Assembly (NCBI GenBank): GCA_025449845.1
Contig: JANWIP010000001.1
Span: forward strand, 18,262-82,261
Direction: 5' to 3'
DNA from: Solirubrobacteraceae bacterium
Lineage (GTDB): Bacteria; Actinomycetota; Thermoleophilia; Solirubrobacterales; Solirubrobacteraceae
DNA: 64,000 nt
In this document: piece by piece, positions 35,150-42,450 of the stretch
Layout of the letters: each line of letters opens with the position of its first letter
How positions within the stretch are numbered: the stretch's first letter is position 1
Notes under the pieces: generated by a model
Told to the model about the DNA's origin: nothing
Database searches by the model: none
The model's input: only the letters and a program-made list of their open reading frames with translations
Translations under genes and position numbers: made by a program

Positions 35150-35665
35150 ATGTCCAGCGCGACAGCCGTCAAGATCAAACAGGATGTGGAGCCCACTCTC
35201 CCATCCGCCCTCACGGAGGGGGAGCTGCGCGCACTGCGCGGCCTCATGCGAGCGCACGCCTCGCTGGCCAAGCGCCTGGACGCGGAGCTTGAAAGCTCGC
35301 ACGGCATGCCGCTGAGCTCTTACGAGGTCCTGCACCACCTGGAGGACGCTAAGGATGGGCGCATGCGCATGTGCGACCTGGCCGAGCACGCGCAGCTTTC
35401 GCGCAGCGGGCTCACGCGTCTGGTGGATCGCCTGGAACGCGATGGGCTGCTGGTGCGCTGCACCTGCGAACACGACGCCCGCGGGGCCTATGCCTGCCTC
35501 ACCGAGGCGGGCCTGGAAAAGCTCAAGGCGGCACGCGGCACTCACCTGGCGGTCGTACGCGAGCAGTTCCTCTCGCGCTTCTCCGACCCCGAGCTCGGGG
35601 CGCTGGCGGAGATGTGGGATCGCATCGCGCCTTGCTGCGGCGCCGCAGCGCCTGCTGGCCAGTGA
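35150..35665 (+). CDS. MarR family transcriptional regulator
   Basis: 171 aa from ATG 35150 (SD AAGGAGG). A winged helix is seen at about 58-125: MPLSSYEVLHHLED, MRMCDLAEHAQLSRSGLTRLVDRLERDGLLVR, then the wing CTCEHDARGAYACLT. Three Cys residues (CTCEHD, CCGAA) could sense redox or metal. The preceding DoxX gene and the distant yceI operator are candidate targets, because MarR regulators of this type often control doxX and yceI genes (inference). An intrinsic terminator follows. Confidence 0.92.
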   Translation: MSSATAVKIKQDVEPTLPSALTEGELRALRGLMRAHASLAKRLDAELESSHGMPLSSYEVLHHLEDAKDGRMRMCDLAEHAQLSRSGLTRLVDRLERDGLLVRCTCEHDARGAYACLTEAGLEKLKAARGTHLAVVREQFLSRFSDPELGALAEMWDRIAPCCGAAAPAGQ

Positions 35666-35690
35666 TCCCCCCGCACCACGCGGTCCACAC

Positions 35691-35720
35691 AGGACCCCTC
35701 TAGGGGTCCTCTTCTTTTTT
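35691..35720 (+). terminator. Rho-independent terminator after marR
   Basis: AGGACCCC-TCTA-GGGGTCCT forms an 8-bp stem with a tetraloop, followed by CTTCTTTTTTT. It lies between marR and the convergent dedA gene and has the U-tract on the plus strand. Confidence 0.9.
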
Positions 35721-35727
35721 TAAATCC

Positions 35728-36390
35728 TCAACCCGACTCGATCTCCTCGCGCACCTCCGTACGGCGGACTCGGCGCCGGTGCGCGGTGAATACGCCGATG
35801 ATCACCACCAGCACCCCTACGAGCCCGAAGATGCCGAAGGTCTGGATCGCGTTGCCCGCGGCGTGTCCCAGGAAGTAGCCGATCAGCCCGATCGTCGTGG
35901 CCCAGATGATGCCGCCGCAGGCATTCCAGAAGAAGAACGAACGCCAGACCATGCGCGTCGCCCCCGCAAGCCACGAAGCCCACACGCGCAGGCCGAGCAC
36001 GAAGCGCCCGAAGAAGACCGCCTTGGGGCCGTGCCTGTCGAAGAAGATCTCGCCGCTGCTGAGCGTCTGTTTGCGCTTGGCGTGAAACGGGCCGGGTCGT
36101 TCCAGCAGCCAGCGCCCGCCCTTGTGCCCGATCAGGTAGCCGATGTTGTCCCCCACGATCGCCGCCAGCGCCGCCAGTGGGATCACCAGCTCGATCTGCA
36201 GCCGTCCCTGGCTGGCCAGTACCGCCGCGGTTATCAGCGCCGTCTCACCAGGCACCGGCAGCCCGCTTGACTCGGCCATGATCAGCAGGAACATCAGCGG
36301 ATAGCCAACGTGCTGGGCCATTTCGGTGAGGGAGGCCAGGGTGGTCATGGTTGTCGAGGCGGGCTCAGAGGGCGTTTGGCAGGCGGCCAT
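35728..36390 (-). CDS. DedA family membrane protein
   Basis: 220 aa from ATG 36390; ATG 36348 (206 aa) is equally possible. DedA/VTT features: GLPVPGETALITAAVLASQGRL, DNIGYLIGHKGGRWL, FFDRHGPKAVFFGRFVLGLRVWASWLAGATRM and the terminal WNACGGIIWAT. About five hydrophobic segments precede a basic, charged tail (HRRRVRRTEVREE). DedA proteins are undecaprenyl-phosphate or PE flippases. It is divergent from tgt with only 13 bp between the starts. Confidence 0.92.
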   Translation of the reverse strand: MAACQTPSEPASTTMTTLASLTEMAQHVGYPLMFLLIMAESSGLPVPGETALITAAVLASQGRLQIELVIPLAALAAIVGDNIGYLIGHKGGRWLLERPGPFHAKRKQTLSSGEIFFDRHGPKAVFFGRFVLGLRVWASWLAGATRMVWRSFFFWNACGGIIWATTIGLIGYFLGHAAGNAIQTFGIFGLVGVLVVIIGVFTAHRRRVRRTEVREEIESG

Positions 36391-36391
36391 C

Positions 36392-36397
36392 TAGGAT
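36392..36397 (+). promoter_or_regulatory. -10 element of leaderless tgt
   Basis: TAGGAT ends 6 nt before the GTG at 36404, with no SD between, so the transcript should begin at or next to the start codon. Confidence 0.5.
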
Positions 36398-36403
36398 GCC
36401 GCG

Positions 36404-37618
36404 GTGGCCACTGCCGCTTTCACCATCCAAGCACGCCAACCCGGCTCGCTCGCGCGTGCGGGGCTCTTGCACACGGCTCACGGCGATGTTCGCACACCCG
36501 CCTTCGTGCCTCTCGCCACGAAGGCCACCGTCAAAGGGCTGCTCCCGGAGGAGGTCGCGGCGCTGGGCTTTGAGATGGTGCTGGGCAACACCTTCCACCT
36601 GCACCTGCGCCCCGGCGAGGAGCTGATCGAGCGTCTTGGCGGGCTGCATGGGTTCATGGGCTGGCCCGGTCCGATCATCACTGACAGCGGCGGTTTTCAG
36701 GTGTTCTCCATGGGGCACGGCACCGTCGCCGATGAGATCAAGGGTCGGTCTCCCCACGGCTCCGCTGGACGTGTGGGGTCGATCCTCTCGATCGACGAGG
36801 CCGGCGTGCGCTTTCGCTCCTACGTGGACGGGCGCGAGCGCTTCCTCTCGCCTGAGCGCTCGATGGCGATCCAGGCCGCGCTTGGCGCGGATATCGCGCT
36901 GGTGTTCGATGAGTGCACCCCTTTTCACGTCGAGCGCGGCTACACCGAGAACTCCACGCTGCGCACGCATCGCTGGCTTGAGCGCTGCCTGGACTGGCAC
37001 GCCGAGCACGGTCCCGCGGGGCAGCTCGTCTATGGCATCGTGCAGGGAGGCGTCTTCGAGGACATGCGCCGCGACTCCGCCAGGGTGGTCGCCGCCAGCG
37101 CCTGCGAGGGCATCGCCATCGGCGGCTCGCTGGGGGACCATAAGGAGCAGATGTATGAGGTCGTGGGGTGGGCCATGGAGGAGCTCGGCGGCGAGCATGA
37201 GGAGCGGCCTCGGCACCTGCTGGGCATCGGTGACATCGACGATCTCATCCGGGGCGTGGAACTGGGGGTGGACACGTTCGATTGCGCCATCCCCACACGC
37301 CTTGGGCGTCACGGCTGCGCGCTGGTTCCCGACCCCGCGCGGCGCTGGCGCCTTGATCTGCTCAAAGGGCGCTCCCGCGAAGACCCAGCGCCGCTGCAGG
37401 ACGGCTGCCCGTGTCCGGCCTGCTCCGGGGGGCTCTCGCGGGCCTATCTGTCATACCTCGTGCGCGCCAAGGAGCTCACCGGGATGCGGCTGCTGACGCT
37501 GCACAACCTCACCTTCATGGCGGGGCTCATGCGCGAGTTGCGCGAGGCCATCCTGGCGGGGACGCTGGCCGAGGTGGCTGGTGCCTGGCGCGGTGGAGAA
37601 AAACATCCCCATGCCTGA
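36404..37618 (+). CDS. tgt: tRNA-guanine transglycosylase
   Basis: 404 aa from GTG 36404. Active-site ITDSGGFQVFS (catalytic Asp) and LVFDECTPF (nucleophile region), the substrate loop GIVQGG, and the zinc site CPCPACS followed by His (LLTLHNL) are all present. It exchanges G34 for preQ1/queuine in tRNA-Asp, -Asn, -His and -Tyr. The next gene is tRNA-Asp(GTC), one of its own substrates, 19 bp downstream. That adjacency may be chance or meaningful. Confidence 0.96.
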   Translation: MATAAFTIQARQPGSLARAGLLHTAHGDVRTPAFVPLATKATVKGLLPEEVAALGFEMVLGNTFHLHLRPGEELIERLGGLHGFMGWPGPIITDSGGFQVFSMGHGTVADEIKGRSPHGSAGRVGSILSIDEAGVRFRSYVDGRERFLSPERSMAIQAALGADIALVFDECTPFHVERGYTENSTLRTHRWLERCLDWHAEHGPAGQLVYGIVQGGVFEDMRRDSARVVAASACEGIAIGGSLGDHKEQMYEVVGWAMEELGGEHEERPRHLLGIGDIDDLIRGVELGVDTFDCAIPTRLGRHGCALVPDPARRWRLDLLKGRSREDPAPLQDGCPCPACSGGLSRAYLSYLVRAKELTGMRLLTLHNLTFMAGLMRELREAILAGTLAEVAGAWRGGEKHPHA

Positions 37619-37637
37619 GTAGGTTGGAGCATGGCTA

Positions 37638-37711
37638 TCCGGTGTGGTGTAAGGGCAATATGGGCAGCTGTCACCTGCCAGATGCCGGTTCGAGTCCGGC
37701 CGCCGGAGCCA
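37638..37711 (+). tRNA. tRNA-Asp (GTC), CCA encoded
   Basis: Acceptor TCCGGTG/CGCCGGA, weak D-stem GTGT/ATAT, anticodon arm GGCAG-CTGTCAC-CTGCC with GTC anticodon, T-arm GCCGG-TTCGAGT-CCGGC, discriminator G, and genomic CCA at 37709-37711. The U1-A72 pair and weak D-stem are atypical for tRNA-Asp. The anticodon arm has a 16-nt perfect inverted copy 90 bp downstream. Confidence 0.9.
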
Positions 37712-37733
37712 TAGTTGGAAGGCGACGGTCTTG

Positions 37734-37785
37734 ACTGCTAGTCTGACGGAACAGGTGACAGCTGCCCGTCCGCAAGGACAGCAGT
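37734..37785 (+). ncRNA. Candidate structured RNA with loop complementary to the tRNA-Asp anticodon loop
   Basis: Outer stem ACTGCT/AGCAGT plus GTC/GAC (one bulged A), inner stem GACGG/CCGTC, apical stem CAG/CTG with 7-nt loop GTGACAG. The loop is the exact complement of the tRNA-Asp anticodon loop CTGTCAC. Bases 37752-37767 are the reverse complement of 37662-37677 in the tRNA. A strong terminator follows, so the tRNA and this element probably form one transcript. No known RNA family was recognised. Confidence 0.5.
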
Positions 37786-37792
37786 TTGGCTG

Positions 37793-37825
37793 AGGGGCCC
37801 GCTAAAAGCGGGCCTTTCGCCTTTT
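37793..37825 (+). terminator. Rho-independent terminator of the tRNA-Asp transcript
   Basis: GGCCCGC-TAAAA-GCGGGCC (extended by three weaker pairs) followed by TTTCGCCTTTTT. The T-run overlaps the TAA stop of the convergent kinase gene. Confidence 0.88.
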
Positions 37826-38991
37826 TACTTGGTGTTTTCCGCCACCAGTTCCTTCAACGCGGTCGCTGACTGGCTGACGTCCTTGTAGATGACGTTGTGG
37901 ACCTTGATGGTGGTGCTGGCGGGGCTGGTGAGGAAGATCACTCCAGCGACCACGACGACGAGCAGCAGCACCGCGAAAAGCGTCGCCCAGACGCGCCCCG
38001 CATTTGACGCTCGCGCGGCAGGCACGGCGACTGGCGGCTGCTGGCGTGGGGGCCCAGGACGGGGCTGGCGTGGCGAGACGGCGCCCGAGGAGGGGTTGGC
38101 GGCGAGCAGGCTGGTGGCCTTGGTGGCAGGCGCCGTGCGCGTAGGGCTGGCTTGCTCGCTGGGGGCGATGCCGCGCATAGCGTCGGAGATGGCATCGCCC
38201 ATGTCCCTCGCGGTGGCGTAACGGTCGCGGGGGTCGAGCGCCAGTGCGATGGCCACGGCGTCGGCCAACTCCGGACTGACGTCGGCTACGAGCGTATCCA
38301 GCGTGGGCGGCTCCTCCTTCTGCTGCTTGAGCGCCAGCTCGGTCAGCGAGGTGGCCTCATAGGGCAGGCGGCCGGCGATCAGCTGGTAGGTGACGACGCC
38401 CAGCGCGTAGAGGTCGGCGCGCGGGCCGGCCTCCTCGCCGCGGGCCTGCTCGGGGGCGAGGTAGGCGGCGGTGCCGAGCACCGAGCCGACCTGCGTGATG
38501 GAGGACTGCTCGGTTGCCTTGGCGATGCCGAAGTCCGCCAGCTTCACCTCGCCCTCGCGCGAGCGCAGCAGGTTGCCGGGCTTGACATCCCGGTGCACCA
38601 CGCCGTGGCGGTGCGCGTAGTGCAGCCCCTCGCAGGCCTGTTCGATAATTGCCACCGCCTCATCCACATCCACCCAGCCGTCATCGCGCAGGATCTCAGC
38701 GCAGGACTGGCCCTCGATGTACTCCATCACGATGAAGTGCTGGTGTGAGCCCTCATCGAGGCCGCTGTCGAAGACCTGCACGATGTTGGGGTGCACCAGG
38801 CGCGCCGCGGCCTGTGCCTCGCGCTGGAAGCGCGATACGAAGGTGGGGTCCTCCGCCAGATGCTCGGCCAGCAGCTTCACGGCGACCTGGCGTTCCAGGC
38901 GCTCATCCAGGGCGCGGTGCACGGTGGACATGCCGCCGAACCCCAGCCTGCCTTCCAGGCGATAGCGCCCGGCGATCTCGGTGGCGCTCAC
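37825..38991 (-). CDS. Transmembrane Ser/Thr protein kinase
   Basis: 388 aa from GTG 38991, overlapping the lipoprotein stop by four bases. Hanks-type kinase domain (about 9-270): glycine loop GRLGFGGMSTV, VAVKLL (Lys39), HRDVKPGN (133-140), ADFGIAK, and APE within YLAPEQARG. A Pro/Ala-rich juxtamembrane linker (about 275-330) leads to a TM helix (about 335-357) and a short extracellular tail without PASTA repeats, so this is not a classical PknB. Possible partners are the co-encoded lipoprotein and phosphoesterase. The stop lies in the terminator of the convergent tRNA unit. Confidence 0.93.
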   Translation of the reverse strand: MSATEIAGRYRLEGRLGFGGMSTVHRALDERLERQVAVKLLAEHLAEDPTFVSRFQREAQAAARLVHPNIVQVFDSGLDEGSHQHFIVMEYIEGQSCAEILRDDGWVDVDEAVAIIEQACEGLHYAHRHGVVHRDVKPGNLLRSREGEVKLADFGIAKATEQSSITQVGSVLGTAAYLAPEQARGEEAGPRADLYALGVVTYQLIAGRLPYEATSLTELALKQQKEEPPTLDTLVADVSPELADAVAIALALDPRDRYATARDMGDAISDAMRGIAPSEQASPTRTAPATKATSLLAANPSSGAVSPRQPRPGPPRQQPPVAVPAARASNAGRVWATLFAVLLLVVVVAGVIFLTSPASTTIKVHNVIYKDVSQSATALKELVAENTK

Positions 38992-39656
38992 TGGCCGACT
39001 CGCTGGCCGTTGCCTTCGCCGTTGCCCTGGCCGTTGCCCGCACCGGCTCCGCCCGCGCCGCTGCCTTCACCGTTGCCCTGGCCGCTGCCGCTGCCATTGC
39101 CCGTGCCCGGCGTGCCGCCGGCTTCGCCGGGGGCCGGGGTGCCGCCACCGGGAGCCGGTGGTGCGGTGGCGGTGGGGACCGTGCTGCTGGTGGGAGTGCT
39201 CGTGCTGGTACTCGTGCTGGTACTGGTGCTCGTCGAGGACGTGGTGCTTTCGCTGGCGCTGGTGCTGGTCGTGGTGGGGATGGTCGCGGTGGTGGCGCCT
39301 GGGTGTGGCTGCGTACACAAGGCGCGCGCGCGTGCGGACAGATTGGCGATGCCCAGGCGCAGGCGCTCGCGCAGGCCGTTGTCCACGCTGGCGGGCAGCG
39401 TCTGAAAGTCCGCTTCGGCCTTCGCGATGGCTTCCTGGGTGGCCGTGCAGTTGCCTTGGCCCTGTTCCGCGGCCTGCGCCACGGCTTCGAAGTCTCTTTG
39501 CAGAGGGCCGGCGCTGGCGGCTGGAATGAGTCCCTTGCCACTGCTTCCACAGGCCACCAATACCGCGCAGGCTACGCCGAGCAGGCCGGCCGACAGCAGG
39601 CGGACGGGATGGCGTAAAAGACGCCTGGGTTGGCGGTCGAGGGGGCGCATCGTCAC
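38988..39656 (-). CDS. Putative lipoprotein with Ser/Thr-rich and Gly-rich tail
   Basis: 222 aa from GTG 39656 (GTGA overlap with the upstream stop); ATG 39650 is an alternative. Basic N-terminus, then a hydrophobic stretch ending in a lipobox-like LVAC (Cys at 36). A short helical domain (about 50-115) with two Cys is followed by a TTTSTSASESTTSS-type stretch made of 12-bp DNA repeats and a Gly/Asn/Gln-rich tail (GNGSGSGQGNGEG). The tail looks like a wall-spanning spacer. Family not recognised. It is translationally coupled to the Ser/Thr kinase, of which it could be the sensor or substrate. Confidence 0.75.
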   Translation of the reverse strand: MTMRPLDRQPRRLLRHPVRLLSAGLLGVACAVLVACGSSGKGLIPAASAGPLQRDFEAVAQAAEQGQGNCTATQEAIAKAEADFQTLPASVDNGLRERLRLGIANLSARARALCTQPHPGATTATIPTTTSTSASESTTSSTSTSTSTSTSTSTPTSSTVPTATAPPAPGGGTPAPGEAGGTPGTGNGSGSGQGNGEGSGAGGAGAGNGQGNGEGNGQRVGQ

Positions 39657-40387
39657 TGACCGTACTCCAGGCGCTCCGCCAGCGAGGCCGGCAGGCGCGC
39701 CGCGCGGATCGCGCCAGCGGCGCCGGCGATGTCATAGGGGGTGCGCCGATAGGAGGCGCTCCAGCCATCCAGGTCCAGCAGCAGCCAGCCCGCGCGGGGA
39801 TCGCCGTCGCGCGGCTGACCCACGCTGCCCGGGTTCAGAAGCCACTCGCCGCTTGAGAGGTCCAGCCACTCTCCCTCCTTGCGCGAGCCACCTTTGGCAG
39901 CCTCGCCCTCGTGGCGCTCGAACGAGCAGGCCACGTGCGAGTGACCGATCAGGCACACCCGCTCAGACTGGGCGTCCAGGCACAGCTCGGCCAGCAGCAC
40001 CGAGAGCACGTACTCCCACACGGGATCTCGGGGACTGGCGTGGTAGAGGCCGACGGCCCCCTCCTTGCCCGTTGCCTGCAGACTCGCCAGGAAGGCCAGG
40101 TTCTCGGGGCTGATGACGTCCTGCGTCCACTGCGCGGCGAGACTGGCGCCACGCGAGAAATCCTTCATCGGCACCTCGCCGAGCACCGCCAGGTCGTGGT
40201 TGCCGGCCAGGCACACCGCGGCGTGCCTGCGCGCAAGCTCCACGCAGGCGTCGGGATCGGCGCCGTAGCCGACGAGATCGCCGAGGCACCACAGCTCGGC
40301 GGCGTCGCTGTCGGCGACGTCCTGGAGCACGGCCTCGAAGGCCTGCCTGTTGGCGTGGATGTCGGAGATCACCGCGACCTTCATCAT
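39653..40387 (-). CDS. Calcineurin-like metallophosphoesterase (YfcE/MJ0936-like)
   Basis: 244 aa from ATG 40387 (a second ATG follows at 40384). Metal-binding motifs in order: VISDIHAN, CLGDLVGYGADP, LAGNHD, IGHSHV and NPGSVGQPRD. This set fits small phosphodiesterases of the YfcE group. It is first in the operon with the lipoprotein and kinase (4-bp overlaps). Its substrate is unknown. The start region overlaps that of the divergent M48 protease gene. Confidence 0.9.
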   Translation of the reverse strand: MMKVAVISDIHANRQAFEAVLQDVADSDAAELWCLGDLVGYGADPDACVELARRHAAVCLAGNHDLAVLGEVPMKDFSRGASLAAQWTQDVISPENLAFLASLQATGKEGAVGLYHASPRDPVWEYVLSVLLAELCLDAQSERVCLIGHSHVACSFERHEGEAAKGGSRKEGEWLDLSSGEWLLNPGSVGQPRDGDPRAGWLLLDLDGWSASYRRTPYDIAGAAGAIRAARLPASLAERLEYGQ

Positions 40388-40395
40388 TGCTGGGT

Positions 40396-41697
40396 ATGAA
40401 CACCGCTCATCGAGGACAGCACCGCCGTCCGTTCGTGAGACAGGGCCGTATGCCCGGCGCTCACTGGCCGCTGGCGCTGGCCGGGGCGCTCATCGCAGCC
40501 CGCGCCGCCGTGCTCATATTGCGCCCCGGCGAGGGCCTGATCGAGCCGGACCCGGTCGATGTGCAGGAGTATTTCTCGCACGACGATATCGCGCGGGCAA
40601 GACGCTTTGGGCGCCCGCAACTCGCGCTGCACGCGCTCAGCGGCCTGCTGCAGACAGGAATGCTCGTTGCGTTCGTAGCGCATCCGCCGCGGCGGTTCGT
40701 ATCCGCGCGACTCCCGCGCGGGCCGCGGACGCCTACCCCGACACGGCCGCTGCTCTCCAGTGCGCTCGCCGGCGCTGGGCTCTCGGCGGCGATCGGCTTG
40801 GCGCCGCTGCCTTTGAGCGCGCTGGCACGCCGCCGGGCGCTGGCGGTGGGCCTGGCAACGCAGTCCTGGCGAGGCTGGGCGATGGATGTGGCCAAGGGGA
40901 GCGCGATCGAGATGGGGATGGCCGCGGTTGCCGCGCCCGCGGGGGTGGCGCTGATGCGCCGGCTGCCTCGCTGGTGGTGGCTGCCGGGCGCCGGCGTGGT
41001 GGTCGCGGGGGCGACGGGCATGACTCTGCTGGCACCGGTCCTCGTGGAACCTTTGTTCAACCGTTACACGCCGCTGCCCGAGGGGCAGCTGCGCGAGGAC
41101 GTGCTGGAGCTGGCGCGACTGGCAGGGGTGGAGGTGGGAGAGGTGTACGAAGTCGATGCCTCGCGGCGCACCACTGCTGCCAACGCCTACGTCACAGGCC
41201 TGGGCCCCACAAAGCGGGTGGTGCTGTTTGACACGCTGCTTGAGCGCTTCGGCCGCGATGAGACGCGGCTGGTGGTGGCCCACGAGCTGGCCCATGTGCG
41301 CCACCGCGACGTGCCGCGCGGGCTCGCGCAGCTCGCGCTGGTGGCCCCCGCGGGAATGTATGCGGCGGCAGTGCTAACGCGGCGCCTGGTGGGGCCGGCG
41401 CCGGCCGATGCCTCCACGCTGCCCGCTCTGGCGCTGTCACTGGGAATCGTAAGTGCGGCCATCGGCAGCGTCTCAAGCGCCCTTTCGCGGCGCATGGAGT
41501 CCCGCGCCGACGCCTACTCGCTGCGTCTCGCCGACGCGCCGGAGTCGTTCGTGGCCTTCGAGCAGCGGATCGTGAGGCAGAACCTGATCGACCCCGATCC
41601 GCCCCGCTGGCTGACGCGACTGCTCGCTAGCCACCCGCCGACGGTGGAGCGCATCGGGATCGCGCGGGCCTATGCGCGGCTTACAGCCACGCCCTAG
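40396..41697 (+). CDS. M48 family zinc metalloprotease (Ste24/CAAX protease-like)
   Basis: 433 aa from ATG 40396; GTG 40435 and ATG 40450 are alternatives and may be better, because GGTATG at 40393-40398 looks like part of a divergent promoter. The zinc motif is HELAHVRHRD, with the third ligand in ESRADAYSLRLA. Several TM helices precede the catalytic domain (about 20-40, 75-100, 150-215) and others follow it (about 315-370), as in Ste24. FNRYTPLPEGQLREDVLELAR is typical. It acts at the membrane, and the substrate is unknown. Its TAG overlaps the convergent DUF3467 stop. Confidence 0.9.
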   Translation: MNTAHRGQHRRPFVRQGRMPGAHWPLALAGALIAARAAVLILRPGEGLIEPDPVDVQEYFSHDDIARARRFGRPQLALHALSGLLQTGMLVAFVAHPPRRFVSARLPRGPRTPTPTRPLLSSALAGAGLSAAIGLAPLPLSALARRRALAVGLATQSWRGWAMDVAKGSAIEMGMAAVAAPAGVALMRRLPRWWWLPGAGVVVAGATGMTLLAPVLVEPLFNRYTPLPEGQLREDVLELARLAGVEVGEVYEVDASRRTTAANAYVTGLGPTKRVVLFDTLLERFGRDETRLVVAHELAHVRHRDVPRGLAQLALVAPAGMYAAAVLTRRLVGPAPADASTLPALALSLGIVSAAIGSVSSALSRRMESRADAYSLRLADAPESFVAFEQRIVRQNLIDPDPPRWLTRLLASHPPTVERIGIARAYARLTATP

Positions 41698-42020
41698 TCC
41701 TGCTGCTGCTCGCCGCCCCCGGCTTCCGCGCCGCCGTACTCGGGTAGGTTCTTGATGCCCTCGCGGGTGCGCCACTTGGAGTAGTTGTCCTCCATGGCGT
41801 CAATCAGCTCGCGCATGAAGCGGGGCGAGAGATTGACGCGTGACACCACCACGCCCGGCACCTCCTCGGACTCGACCTCATGGTCGACTCGCGCGAAAGT
41901 GACGGTGAACTCGTAGTCGGAGTGGCTTACGTTGGCGAAGTTTGCGTATACGCCCCCCATGATCTCGGGGGAGAGATGGATGTTTATGTGGCGCTCGGCG
42001 CCTTGGTCGTCGTCGTTCAC
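41694..42020 (-). CDS. DUF3467 domain protein
   Basis: 108 aa from GTG 42020, chosen because a GATACT -10 lies 6 nt upstream (leaderless); GTG 42038 would add six residues. The domain covers about 10-90: HINIHLSPEIMGGVYANFANVSHSDYEFTVTFARVD and VVVSRVNLSPRFMRELIDAMEDNYSKW. DUF3467 proteins are small and of unknown function, described as resembling phage or chaperone-like folds. The C-terminus is Gly/Gln-rich. Divergent from rlmH with a shared promoter. Confidence 0.88.
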   Translation of the reverse strand: MNDDDQGAERHINIHLSPEIMGGVYANFANVSHSDYEFTVTFARVDHEVESEEVPGVVVSRVNLSPRFMRELIDAMEDNYSKWRTREGIKNLPEYGGAEAGGGEQQQD

Positions 42021-42025
42021 GGGGC

Positions 42026-42032
42026 TAGTATC
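42026..42032. promoter_or_regulatory. Overlapping divergent -10 elements (DUF3467 / rlmH)
   Basis: TAGTATC reads TAGTAT on the plus strand (8 nt before the rlmH GTG 42040) and GATACT on the minus strand (6 nt before the DUF3467 GTG 42020). The starts are only 19 bp apart, so both messages must be leaderless or nearly so and the two polymerases compete for the same DNA. Confidence 0.6.
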
Positions 42033-42039
42033 GCGCACT

Positions 42040-42450
42040 GTGCAAGTGGCCGTCCTCGGCGAGGTGCGAATGCGGGCTCCCTATGCCGACGACGTGGCCC
42101 ATTACAGCAAGCTGCTCTCCCGCCATGTGCGCCTGGAGTTGGTGCACGCGCGCGACGCGCAGACAGTCGCGCGGCGGGTGCCGCAAGGCGCATTCGTGTC
42201 GCTGCTGGCGGCCGAGGGTAGGGCCTATGACAGTGTCGCCTTCAGTGTCTTCCTGGAGGAGCGCCGCCGCTCGGGCACCGAGCTGGCCTTCGTCATCGGC
42301 GGCCCCTTCGGGGCGCCGCCGCTTGAGCGCGTCGATCACCGCCTTTCGCTGGGGCCGATGACGCTGCCCCACCAGCTCGCCTGGGTGGTGTTGCTCGAGC
42401 AGCTCTATCGTGCGCATAAGATCCTCGCCGGTGAGCCCTATCACTACTGA
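42040..42450 (+). CDS. rlmH: 23S rRNA (pseudouridine1915-N3)-methyltransferase RlmH
   Basis: 136 aa from GTG 42040. The SPOUT knot is seen in SLLAAEGRAYDSVAFSVFLE, AFVIGGPFGAPP and the terminal LPHQLAWVVLLEQLYRAHKILAGEPYHY, which is diagnostic. It methylates pseudouridine 1915 in helix 69 of 23S rRNA. The length is slightly below the usual 150-155 aa because the N-terminal region is compact. argS starts inside its 3' end (20-bp overlap). Confidence 0.93.
   Translation: MQVAVLGEVRMRAPYADDVAHYSKLLSRHVRLELVHARDAQTVARRVPQGAFVSLLAAEGRAYDSVAFSVFLEERRRSGTELAFVIGGPFGAPPLERVDHRLSLGPMTLPHQLAWVVLLEQLYRAHKILAGEPYHY

Noticed and set aside
37752..37767. Copy of tRNA-Asp sequence as an integrase attachment site
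   Set aside because: The copy is inverted and matches the anticodon arm, whereas att sites are direct repeats, usually of the tRNA 3' end, and no integrase is near.
38988..39300. Ser/Thr and Gly repeats as a mobile or minisatellite element
   Set aside because: They lie in frame in a lipoprotein tail and behave as low-complexity coding sequence.
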